10,038 nucleotides of DNA from Euperipatoides rowelli. Lineage: Eukaryota; Onychophora; Udeonychophora; Euonychophora; Peripatopsidae. The position numbers and the translations under genes are program-made. The first letter of the stretch is position 1. Every line of letters begins with the position of its first letter. Under the pieces are notes generated by a model. It saw only the letters and a list, made by a program, of their open reading frames with translations, did no database searches and was not told where the DNA came from. The stretch lies in the NCBI GenBank assembly GCA_003024985.2, contig PXIH01S0011199.1; one strand, written 5' to 3'. Below, in pieces: positions 1 through 7,664 of the stretch.

Positions 1-195
1 TCACCAGAAGGCTGGAGAAAAATGGGCAAGGAAAAACTCAGCAGGGAAGAGTCTTCAGATAGTGAATTTTCTGATGCAACAGAAATAAATATGAGTAGCC
101 CACCCAAATATAATAAAAATGAAGATACTGTAAATAGTTATGCAGAAAGGAGGACATTAAGAGAAAGATACAGAAGCAAAATCTACACAAGATAG
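1..195 (+). other. Open reading frame running in from the left edge, unknown identity
   Basis: Frame 1 is open from base 1 to a TAG at 193-195 (64 codons). It is rich in Lys, Glu, Ser and Arg, with an acidic SSDSEFSDATE stretch and a basic end (AERRTLRERYRSK). A stop-free run of this length is unusual in such AT-rich DNA. If the frame shifts by one base near 185-190, it continues as DSCIDLQYWNRVKSGPNTG to a stop at 248-250, which looks like decayed coding sequence. It is not VPS13 sequence. It could be the 3' exon of another gene, a retroelement ORF fragment, or chance. I do not recognise the protein. Confidence 0.35.
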
Positions 196-1660
196 TTGTA
201 TAGATTTACAATACTGGAACAGGGTCAAAAGTGGACCAAACACTGGGTAATAACAGGCTCAATAGGAAGAAAAGTTGAGAGATACGGGTAATGCAAATGA
301 AGGGGCTAACAGAGAAAATATAAAAATAGGAAGAAAACAAAATTAAAGAGCAAAATGAAATGGAAAATAGGAACAAATAAGTTTTAAATTGAGTTAATTA
401 TATAATGTCTCTGAATGAGGAGTCAATCAGAACACTGATAGAATAGTAGGCCTACATGGCACATAAATAAAGAAGAATATAGAATGCAGAATATTATTTT
501 AGTAGTATTATAATTTATATTACATTAACATTAATAATAATTATCTAAATCTATAATAAAGAACTAATAATTAAAATGAAATATATTATATAATTAATAT
601 TAAATAATGTAATAAGTAAGGAAATTTTATATTGTAAAAAACATTTCATGGTCTGAACTTGAAGAAAATCTTTATTCCGGATCTTTAAATCTCAAGATTG
701 TGTATGACAGGGTTTTTATCTGTGCCTACTTTTATCTCTATAAAGAAGACTATTTCTATTAGTATTAGAAAGTGGGATATGAACTTTGACCTTCCAATAT
801 CTCACATATTTTGTATTTGAATACAGAAGAATGTGCTTAGAAGCATGAGCAGAAAAAAAATCCCTGTGATCTTCATTTGATTTGGTCACTTCGATGCATA
901 ATTATGATGCAATTTTAAAAGTATGGAAGTACTTACAAGATGTAACTGGGTTACAAGTTTTATTTCTAACCAATTGGTATGCTTGTTCCAGCAGGTTAGC
1001 ATTTTGAGGTCACTCTATTACTGAGATACCCATGTAGTGCAGGCCTCATAATCTTTTTAAACATTCGGGCATGCATTTGAGAGTGACAAAATCAGATAGC
1101 TTTACAACACTTTCCTTCTTCGCTAAAATGAAATGGTCAGAAACAATTTATTCTCCTGACTTTTTATTTTTAGGCAACTGTTTTTAATTTCAGTTTTAAG
1201 AATTAAGCTAAGAGAAGAGTTGTAAGGTTCAATTAGTTATGGGATTTACAAGTCTGAGTCTATAATTTAAACTTTGAAATTTTTTCCATTGCCCTATCTT
1301 ACGGGTTTATTATCAAGAGAAAGTAGAAAGTGAAAGTTTAATCACTTGTGAGGATTTTTTAATCTGGTATGTCTAGAATTCAGGTGGAAAGTGTGCTATT
1401 TAGTGAAAACGTATCATCTGACATCAGATTTATATCCAGCAAAAGTTTTTCCTCAGACTTAAATCAATAGAAAAAGGGTTTAATTCAAATAATCAATTAA
1501 AAGGAAAGAAAAACGAGCTCCTTATAAAAGTGTCTACTCGTTAACTAATTTTTGTTTAAAAAAAAGTGTATTTTTAAACTTAAATTATAAAATTCAATAA
1601 GTACTCAAGGCTGTAAGGGTTAAAAAGTCTTTAATTATTGCTTTTATTTTTTTATTTCAG
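196..1660. other. Non-coding, probably VPS13 intron; nothing firm seen
   Basis: This AT-rich sequence (especially 470-640, almost only A and T) precedes exon a. Every frame is interrupted frequently, and no VPS13 first exon (expected to encode roughly 33 residues starting MVFE or similar) is found. Traces of coding-like text continue from the left-edge frame to about 450 but are broken by many stops. I see no terminal repeats here. Confidence 0.5.
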
Positions 1661-1704
1661 GCAATGTAGAATTAAATGATCTTCAGTTGAAACCAGAGGC
1701 TTTG
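1661..1704 (+). CDS. VPS13: VPS13 exon a (44 bp)
   Basis: A pyrimidine-rich acceptor ending ttatttcag precedes the exon, and a consensus donor gtaagt follows it. It enters in phase 1: the first two bases, gc, complete a glycine codon if the preceding exon ends in g. It then reads NVELNDLQLKPEAL and leaves in phase 0. The matching segment in relatives is G-[DN]-V-x-L-x-[ND]-L-x-[IL]-K-x-x-A-L. From memory, human VPS13A also has a 44-bp second exon here. Too short for ordinary gene finders. Confidence 0.92.
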
Positions 1705-4609
1705 GTAAGTCAATATATTTTACCGCTTATTCCAATTAAAAGCTTAAATTGCATGATTATTTCTAGCGTTAGCTTTTAGTTCCACCTGGAGTTAGGCTTT
1801 ACCATTATAATCTAGTACTATATACACACTCATTCAACATTCAAATATAACACATCTTAATAATATTGTAAGAGTAAGTGGTACACTCCTGAATCAAGGA
1901 ATTTTAAATCAAAAGTTAGCAAAATTCCCATATAGGCTACAATATCACAGTTTTTCTTTTCTGCTAAGTTGCAGTACCTCTTTCTACACCAAAAGTCACA
2001 TTTTTTTGCATGTGAAGAAATACGAAGGGAATTCAATGGGGCAGATGTTTCCCTCCGCCCCTTTGGATTCAAGGGATCTTAGAAACCTCTTGGTATTTTC
2101 TCCTTGTAAATTCTTTTAGAGGGCAGATAGAGCCTTTGTGTGGGGGTGGGAATTCCTTCATTATAGAGAGAGAATATTAATCTTAGAAATAAAATTATCA
2201 CGTTGACTACCAACTACGAGTTAACTCATTGTTGATGATCTGATAGAGGACACCACCTATTAGTTATCTCATAAATGATAACTTTGTTATTAATGTCTGA
2301 TACGAGCTTATTCATACCAAATTGATGAATCATAGGTAGTGGGCACCTGATATAAGATTGAAAAATAAACCTGGCATCAGAAAACAGGATATAAAAAACT
2401 AGCAATTTAGTAACATTCCTAATTCGGATTGGCGTTGGAGACAAAGCCACTCAATACAACTGTAGCAGTCAACGTGTTAACAGTAAAATAAACAGATTGT
2501 GTTGAATATGTTGGTTTGTTTATAAAGATACAGTTTGATTTTGATTCCTTCTAAGTTTATTGCTCTCCTGATCATTGTTTTATGAAATAAATAAAATTTG
2601 TTTTGAATGTGTTTACGGTACATTGTTGCCTCGCCTATTCTCACCAAACATTCTAAACACAAGAGTCCAAAATTCCCAATTCTTATTTAACCTTGTTTCT
2701 TGTATTGATGTCTTATCCAGTTGCTATTCTATAGTTTATTTAATGTACTGTATATTCCATTCTCAGAACTTATACTGGTGTATGTTTTTGTCTTTAAAGT
2801 TATTGGGCCATAGGATATTCATAGCCCAACACTTCCACATTTAACATATATAATTTTGAAATTTAATTAGATATAGGTTCTCTAATAATAGCGCTGGATA
2901 CATGTATCTGATTGTATCAGTAAGCAGAATCGATACCAGACACAGTTGAACATGTCAGTCAATTAATGTTTTATTTTATTTATATGTTGCAACTGATTTT
3001 GAAAACAGCCTGTATTTTCATGTTTATAATGAAACAAATGGAATAAATGTTTCCTTGATTTCTTTTACAGTTTGAATTAGATTTACCAATAGAAGTAAAG
3101 GCAGGCTATATAGGTAAGTAAATTTATCTCCGAATGATTCTTTTTGTTTAGTTAAATAGATTTAAGCTTACTGTTTGTTGGTACCTCATTAAAAAATTTG
3201 TTCATGCTTTAAACATAAATCTTATTAAGAACTAAAAAATATTTTACATTAATTATTTATTTTACATTCCCATTATTTAAAAAATAGATTTTAATTTACA
3301 GTATTTTATGGTACTAGTGAATTATCATTTCTTACAGGACCGGTATATTTATTTATGGTGTATTAAATTCTTCAGAAGATTTATTGTTAAATAGAACTGT
3401 TTGAGAAGGTCTTTAAGCAATATATGCAATTAGAAGTACTCAGGGCCACCTTTACCATTTGGCTAATAGGGCTTAGCCCTAGGGCGCCAGATGAGTCAGG
3501 TTGCCAAATTTTATTAATTTATATTTTATATTAGCAGAATATATGTCACAATATATTATTTATATGCTATTCGGAATAACCTAATTTCGAAGGTAATTTT
3601 AGTTGGGTAACAGTGTTAATAATTTGTTTATTATTTAGGCATATTAAACAGGATATAAAAGAACGTATTTCTGGATCGTTTGAAATTTTCTTTAGTTTTG
3701 GGTTCACCGTGTTATTATTTTCAAGATCTATCAAAAGCGATTCTGAAATTTTAACTTTCAGGTAGCGTAATACAAATATTATAAAACATTTAGAAATAAC
3801 CTTATACATTCTTTAAATCAGAATTTAATGCAAATTTCAAAAATCAAAACCAAAAAATTGTAACTCCAACGAAAGAGAAACAGCAATGGAAAATGTAAGA
3901 TGAACTAGCTTTTTTTTTTTTTTATAGCCGATATTTAGAAAAAAAATCATAAAAAAAATCTGTTTGTTAGAAATCCTTTTTCTTTAAATATTAAAATTCC
4001 TGATAAAAATTAGAACAAAAAATACTATTTAAATTTTTTTGTATCTGTTATAGATTTTGAAATATTTAACATAATGTATTATTTGGACATACAGTAAATA
4101 CGAATGTAATGTAAATATGAAAATTATGAAAAAGGGCGCCAGATATTATTAGCCCAAGACGCTTAAATGTATAAAGACGGCCCTGGAAGTACTGTACATT
4201 TAAGTTGGTCTTACTATTAAATGTCATTTTATTTTGAATAACTAATGGCAAGATTCTTATTTATGATCTCTAAATGAGTTGAAAGTACACATCCTTTTTT
4301 AGTTTTACATATATTTATTTTTGGATCTAGGTTTCCTTGAGATTGTTTTCCAAGTTTATCTGCCATATAGCTTGAGTGCAAAAATTGGCTTTCGCGCAAA
4401 ACCTATTGATATGAGAAGCCAGTTTATCTTCATGGAAAATTTCAACTTTGCATTCATAACAACAAATTTTTGCCATTTTTAAATTTTCATAAATTCTCAA
4501 AATATTTAAAAAAAAACAGTTGAATTCTACTTCTCAAGCTATATATGAATGTTTGATAATTATATGATAATGAATCTTACAAATTTACAAAATATTTTTT
4601 AAAAAATCC

Positions 4610-4642
<33 letters not shown>

Positions 4643-7217
4643 TTAAAATTATAATCAAAACTTTAAGATAACTTTATGACTAGAAATACAGAAATTATTT
4701 TTAAAATTTTACTCAAAGGAAATGTTTAAGAGATCCAACCTTTCCTCAGAAATTAAGATTAGACAAGGGACAGAATTTATACTCACTAAAATTAGAATCA
4801 TTCCCAAAATTAATACTCTATAAACAGAAAGATGGAATGCAGTCAAACTCCAGAAAATTGAAGGTTTGGGAATAAAATTTAGAGTTGACAATAATATTGT
4901 GATCAGCAGATTTTTGGTTTAGTGATATTTTTCAACCTTTTGGTTTATGATAAAACAACAAAATTTTGTTTCTGGATCAAATTGTTGAATAATGTCTATA
5001 AAATAAATTAATAATTGCTATATACTGTTAAATAAGTAAGAAAATTAAGATATCTAAAAAAAAACTTGTTGAAATAAATGAAAAAAAATATCATTTGGTT
5101 TCATTATTCTTGTGTCGGGTCAGCAATAACACAATATTAATAACATTAACTATAATCCATTCTTGAAGAAAAAGAAAAACTATTGGTAAACATTTCCGAG
5201 AGTCTAAAAAAGATTACTTTTAAATATCATCAAAGTATTAGTGACAAATTTGAAGGTAAATTAGGGAACTAGCAATAAAAAAAGGAAATTTTAGCAAGAT
5301 GATATTAAGAGCGAGCCATAGTGTGTGTGGTCCATAACCTGGTTGGTATCCTGTATAGCCCGTAATACCAGGAGTAGGTTGCTCTCGTGGGGCTGGCCGA
5401 AATGAACCAACGATTAAAAAATACGTTTTTCAATTATTTGTCTTATAATCTGTGACAGTCTGTGATATATTTTGTTTTATTGTTAATAAAAATTATACTA
5501 TTTGTTCTTATAATAAGGTAGACTACTTTAAGTATGTATATAAGAAAAATGCTTCGGAATTCTTAAAATATTTTATTTCTAGAAAATTAATTTATTTGCG
5601 AGATATAGTTTTATTTTACTTTCCTGTAAAATTCTATTTTGGTGTATATTCTCCTTTAATTTCAGTATTTCAAATATAGAGTTTGCATTGTCTTAGCATT
5701 TGTTTATTTTTTTTTAAACAGCTAGGATAACTTTAGAAATTCCATGGACGAGTTTATACACACAACCAGTGATTATAAATATAGATGACGTCCTGATACT
5801 GGCAGGACCAGTGACGGACCAAAGATATGATGCGGAAAAAGAACGCCAGCACTTGCGCGTAATGAAAAAAAAGAGATTGGATTCTTTAGAAACCTCTCAT
5901 ACAGCTTCTAAAGGTAGATTCCAATTTATGTTTAATTTTTTTTTTAATTATGATATAGTCCTTTTGTTATCATAACTATTTGTTTTATGTATAGCAGGCT
6001 TTTAGATAAGGGGTGTTTTGGCATCATTTATGCCCTAATTTTATAAAAAATATCTGGGAAAATTATTATAGCCGTCAATCGGAAGTCAATAGACATACCC
6101 TACGCAGCATATAAATTCTCGACGTCAAAGCATAAATCTAGAGTTGTCAATAATACGAACGATAACAGCATTTTTAAATCTTTTGAGAACTGCCTACTGT
6201 ATATACACTGATATACAATAAGCTACTGTACACTGGTGTAATGATCTAATAGAATAAAAGGCTAGTTTGGTCATTTATTATTAGGTATTCTTATGAACTC
6301 TAGGTATTCTTGGATATTCTTAGGCACTCTTTATGTCCCCTTAGGTATTCTTAGGTACTCTTATGTACTCTTAAGTATTCTTAGCTATTCTTAACTATTC
6401 TTAGGTACTCTTAGCTATTCTTAGGTACTCTTAGGTATTCTTAGCTACTCTTAGGTATTCTTAGGTATTATTAGATATGTTTAAGAACTTTTGGTTAAAA
6501 ACATCATGGAATTCATTTGACTTCCATGTTAGAATTGTGGCAGTCAATCAAATTGTTTGACTGCAACCTTAAAATTTTAGGGAGTCAATGGAAGTCATCA
6601 TCGAATAATTATCTGAAAGCCTGGCTAATGTACATATGTTGACAATCTACTGTATATACAGTACCGATATATAAAATCCTTATGTACATTGTAAGGAGTA
6701 TGTGGCACAGTAAATAAAATCCTTAAGTACATGGCTAAAGTGACATCTTTTGATAAAACTTTGAACTTATTTTTAATCTTAGTAATCTCAGTAGAAATTT
6801 GAACTGAAAGAGAATTAATATTTAAATGTAATTTCCTTTAAAAATTTTATACAATATTTATATTATTAGTGTTATCATCATTCTAATTGCTGTCTATTTT
6901 ATTGTTTAGATGAAGATGATAGAGGCTTTTTTAGTAAACTTTTGACAACTATTGTTAATAATGTTCAGGTAATACTTATAGTTATTTTATTTTGGATATC
7001 TTTTTTTCTTCTTCTTATTTAAGAAGTTGAATCATCTGTGCTATTTACTTATTTTTAGATATTTGTAACAAATGTTCATATACGATATGAAGATAGTATG
7101 ACTACTTCTGATTGTCCATTTGCTTTTGGATTCATGATACAAAATTTGACTGCAGAAACCACAAATTCTAAATGGAAAGTTTCTCAGATGGATGCAGATG
7201 CCACCTCAATATATAAA
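1661..7217 (+). CDS. VPS13: VPS13 (chorein-type lipid-transfer protein), partial, five internal exons
   Basis: Joined exons 1661-1704, 3071-3113, 5722-5913, 6910-6968 and 7059-7217 give about 165 residues of the N-terminal chorein region, roughly residues 34-199 of a protein that usually exceeds 3,000. Family knowledge: VPS13 proteins are rod-like bridges that move bulk phospholipid between membranes at organelle contact sites, and the N-terminal end usually anchors on the ER. Seen here: NVELNDLQLKPEAL, then LDLPIEVKAGYI, LEIPWTSLYTQPV, RYDAEKE, and VNNVQIFVTNVHIRYEDS, in the family order. IPW..LYTQPV and HIRYED favour the VPS13A/C type over VPS13B or VPS13D. All introns begin GT and end AG, and the phases (1, 0, 1, 1, 0) keep one frame. 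The starting exon (MVFE... in relatives) is not in the window, and the gene continues past 10038. Paralogue assignment is inference. Confidence 0.93.
1705..3070 (+). other. VPS13: VPS13 intron (1,366 bp)
   Basis: Donor gtaagt at 1705 and acceptor ttacag at 3070. Apart from the piggyBac-like element at 2199-2476 I see nothing identifiable. The short open frames on both strands in 1857-2844 have no recognisable composition or motifs. Confidence 0.85.
2199..2476. mobile_element. piggyBac-like MITE, 278 bp
   Basis: The right end reads agtcaacgtg followed by TTAA (2477-2480). The left end reads cacgttgact, its exact reverse complement over 10 bp, preceded by TTAT (2195-2198), one base from TTAA. 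Past the first 10 bp the ends diverge, apart from a shared ctac/ctgctac stretch. A weak inner pair also exists: accacctatt near 2251-2262 against ggtagtggg near 2335-2343. TTAA duplication is the signature of piggyBac-superfamily insertion. There is no transposase, so this would be a non-autonomous copy. The call rests on one 10-bp repeat and an imperfect duplication. Confidence 0.55.
3071..3113 (+). CDS. VPS13: VPS13 exon b (43 bp)
   Basis: The acceptor is tcttttacag and the donor gtaagta. It enters in phase 0, reads FELDLPIEVKAGYI, and leaves one base into the next codon. This is the E/Q-L-D-[VL]-P-x-x-[VL]-x-x-G-x-[IL] block of VPS13 chorein domains. The 43-bp length matches my recollection of human VPS13A exon 3, so the exon border looks ancient. 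Confidence 0.92.
3433..3440. repeat. Left target-site duplication of the hAT element
   Basis: gaagtact, identical to 4186-4193 and directly abutting CAGGGCC. Confidence 0.9.
3441..4185. mobile_element. Non-autonomous hAT transposon, 745 bp
   Basis: A perfect 8-bp duplication, gaagtact, flanks the element at 3433-3440 and 4186-4193. The ends are inverted repeats: left CAGGGCCacCTTTAccATTT, and right, reverse complemented, CAGGGCCgtCTTTAtacATTT. Subterminal copies of gggcgccagat lie at 3482-3492 and 4134-4144, and a ggcta.ta.g block occurs near each end. CAGGG...CCCTG ends plus an 8-bp duplication define the hAT superfamily. The interior is AT-rich. A minus-strand frame of 80 codons at 3567-3809 has no motif I recognise, so no transposase is claimed. 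The intact duplication suggests a fairly recent insertion compared with the other elements here. Confidence 0.9.
4186..4193. repeat. Right target-site duplication of the hAT element
   Basis: gaagtact, directly after the terminal ggccctg at 4179-4185. Confidence 0.9.
4365..4544. repeat. Nested inverted repeat of about 180 bp, possible decayed MITE
   Basis: A perfect 12-bp pair, atatagcttgag (4365-4376) and ctcaagctatat (4533-4544), encloses a second pair, gcaaaaatt (4378-4386) and aatttttgc (4465-4473). The two left arms are adjacent but the right arms are 59 bp apart, so an insertion would have to separate them. No target duplication is evident. Chance pairing in AT-rich DNA remains possible for the inner pair. 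Confidence 0.35.
4611..4641. repeat. Homopolymer pair C21 then A10
   Basis: Twenty-one consecutive C (4611-4631) run directly into ten A (4632-4641) in otherwise AT-rich intron. The opposite strand is T10 G21. The exact length should be treated as approximate because such runs are prone to assembly and sequencing error. Confidence 0.9.
5309..5430 (+). other. GC-richer foldable island, possible SINE head or ncRNA relic
   Basis: About 120 bp stand out by composition from the flanking AT-rich intron. A fold is possible: gagc (5309-5312) with gctc (5381-5384), aacct (5336-5340) with aggtt (5376-5380), and tggtat (5344-5349) with atacca (5365-5370). A weak A-box-like taacctggttgg and a poor B-box-like tggccgaaatg lie about 60 bp apart, and a T run (5426-5430) follows. 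This is suggestive of a tRNA-derived SINE or pol III transcript, but neither box fits well and there is no clear tail or duplication. I do not recognise a known RNA family. Confidence 0.25.
5722..5913 (+). CDS. VPS13: VPS13 exon c (192 bp)
   Basis: The acceptor is ttttttaaacag and the donor aaag|gtagat. The split codon g|ct gives Ala where relatives usually have Gly. It then reads RITLEIPWTSLYTQPV, IINIDDVLILAGPV and RYDAEKERQHLRVMKKKRL, and ends SLETSHTASK with one base left over. The first half is the IPW-[KT]-x-L-Y-x-[QE]-P-V strand region. The second half is the charged helical linker that varies among VPS13 proteins. In human VPS13A I recall this stretch being split into two exons, which would imply an intron loss or gain here. 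An in-frame ATG at 5769 is not a start; it is an internal codon context created by reading another frame. Confidence 0.94.
6281..6480. repeat. Minisatellite, 10-bp unit TTAGGTAYTC, about 20 units
   Basis: The unit is counted directly. The 13 units from 6341 to 6470 are in strict 10-bp register with no indel. Variation concentrates at unit positions 4-5 (GG, GC, TG, AG, AC) and 8 (T or C), while TTA and TA are nearly fixed. Before 6341 the array is more degenerate, with a minus-one and a compensating plus-one shift. After 6470 it decays (ttagatatgt, ttaagaactt). It lies entirely in an intron. Confidence 0.93.
6518..6597. repeat. 80-bp imperfect palindrome
   Basis: The outer arms tgacttccat (6518-6527) and atggaagtca (6588-6597) are exact complements. 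The inner arms gcagtcaa (6540-6547) and ttgactgc (6557-6564) are exact complements around a 9-base loop. Between them ttagaattgtgg faces ccttaaaattttag, with a few extra bases on the right arm. This could be a small foldback or MITE core next to the minisatellite. Confidence 0.7.
6648..6663. repeat. 16-bp perfect palindrome TACTGTATATACAGTA
   Basis: It is self-complementary over all 16 bases. Related forms recur: ctactgtatatacac near 6194, cagtatatactg at 7295-7306, and cagtatatactg at 7821-7832, where it forms the right end of a MITE. Confidence 0.75.
6671..6732. repeat. Pair of 19-bp direct repeats
   Basis: ataaaatccttatgtacat (6671-6689) and ataaaatccttaagtacat (6714-6732) differ at one base and lie 24 bp apart. 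The first follows closely on the 16-bp palindrome tactgtatatacagta (6648-6663). Confidence 0.8.
6910..6968 (+). CDS. VPS13: VPS13 exon d (59 bp)
   Basis: The acceptor is attgtttag and the donor gtaata. With the carried-over g it encodes DEDDRGFFSKLLTTIVNNVQ, the amphipathic F-x-[ED]-K-L-x-[TA]-x-I-[VI]-x-N-[VL]-Q segment that precedes the HIRYED strand in VPS13A, VPS13C and fly Vps13. It leaves in phase 0. Confidence 0.93.
6969..7058 (+). other. VPS13: VPS13 short intron (90 bp)
   Basis: Donor gtaata and acceptor tatttttag, with a T-rich tract. Reading through would interrupt the frame, so it is an intron and not coding. Confidence 0.9.
7059..7217 (+). CDS. VPS13: VPS13 exon e (159 bp)
   Basis: It follows a 90-bp intron, the shortest here, with acceptor tatttttag and donor gtaagaag. 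It encodes 53 residues beginning IFVTNVHIRYEDSMTTSD, then CPFAFGFMIQNLTAETTNS, KWKVSQMDADATSIYK, and ends in phase 0. HIRYED and P-[LF]-[SA]-F-G are hallmark VPS13 chorein motifs. The next expected block (near L-x-x-L-x-x-Y-W-N in relatives) is not found before 10038, so the following intron exceeds 2,820 bp. Confidence 0.95.
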
Positions 7218-7331
7218 GTAAGAAGTATAATGTTTATAATTACTGTATATTGTATTGTGTGATATATTGAATTTTTTACTAGATACTGTTGATACAGTAT
7301 ATACTGTTATACATAGCCTACTGTATTTATA

Positions 7332-7617
7332 CAGTAAACCCCTCTAGTCCGAAATAATCTGGATCAACCTCTGTTCGGATGGTCGAGTTGTTTGAATTGT
7401 ACAGAATTTCTATATACTCCATTAAATTTTTTTTTTATTGTCTAACAGGCTACAGAACAATGATAGGTCTGAGATCCAGATGCTAAGAGTACTAGCATTT
7501 GGATCTCAGACCTACCACCTCCTACAGCCTATTAGCGTATTAGATAATACAAAAAAACATTTATTTTTATGTTCGGACTGGGCTGACTTTTGGGTTCGAA
7601 CTGTCGGGGTTTTATTG
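7332..7617. mobile_element. pogo/Tigger-type MITE, 286 bp, with central hairpin
   Basis: TA dinucleotides flank it (7330-7331, 7618-7619). The left end is CAGTAAACCCCtctagTCCGAA. The right end, reverse complemented, is CAATAAAACCCCgacagTTCGAA. Both ends also carry an inner tccgaa or ttcgga copy (left 7373-7379, right 7571-7578). TA duplication and CAGTAA-CCCC-CCGAA-like ends fit the pogo branch of Tc1/mariner. The centre holds a 22-bp stem (7464-7485 with 7493-7514) and a 7-base loop. Frames crossing it are accidental, and no transposase is present. Confidence 0.7.
7464..7514. repeat. Near-perfect hairpin, 22-bp stem and 7-base loop
   Basis: Arms 7464-7485 and 7493-7514 pair at 21 of 22 positions. 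The one exception would be a G-U wobble in RNA. The loop is agagtac. Weaker pairing continues outside (aggcta at 7448-7453 against cctacagcct at 7521-7530). It is the core of the MITE at 7332-7617. Confidence 0.95.
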
Positions 7618-7664
7618 TATATCTATATATACCTATACATATACTCATACTTTGTATATAGTTA

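Larger units (their letters stand above)
3114..5721 (+). other. VPS13: VPS13 intron (2,608 bp)
   Basis: Donor gtaagta and acceptor aaacag. It contains the hAT element at 3441-4185, the inverted repeat at 4365-4544, the C/A homopolymer tract at 4611-4641 and the structured island at about 5309-5430. The stretch 4642-5308 is AT-rich, with short frames only and nothing identifiable. Confidence 0.85.
5914..6909 (+). other. VPS13: VPS13 intron (996 bp)
   Basis: Donor gtagat and acceptor gtttag. It contains the 10-bp minisatellite at 6281-6480, the palindrome at 6518-6597 and the 19-bp direct repeats at 6671-6732. The first 360 bp show only a gtcaatcggaagtcaat motif (6076-6092) that resembles gtcaatggaagtca at 6584-6597. 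Confidence 0.85.

Noticed and set aside
600-700. atggtctga considered as the VPS13 start exon
   Set aside because: A stop follows the ATG after one codon, and no chorein N-terminal block follows in any frame up to 1660.
2029-2160. gaagggaattc and ggaattccttc considered as terminal inverted repeats
   Set aside because: The match is short, imperfect and built on an EcoRI-like palindrome; no flanking duplication.
2226-2844. Several 60-90 codon frames on both strands
   Set aside because: They overlap one another and the piggyBac-like element, lack motifs, and lie inside an intron with good splice sites.
3567-3809. 80-codon minus-strand frame inside the hAT element, considered as transposase remnant
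   Set aside because: Lys/Ile/Asn-rich text expected from AT-rich DNA; no BED finger, no RNase H-like or dimerisation motif recognisable.
5309-5430. tRNA gene
   Set aside because: The box A and box B similarity is weak and no acceptor stem or anticodon arm can be drawn, so it is reported only as a structured island.
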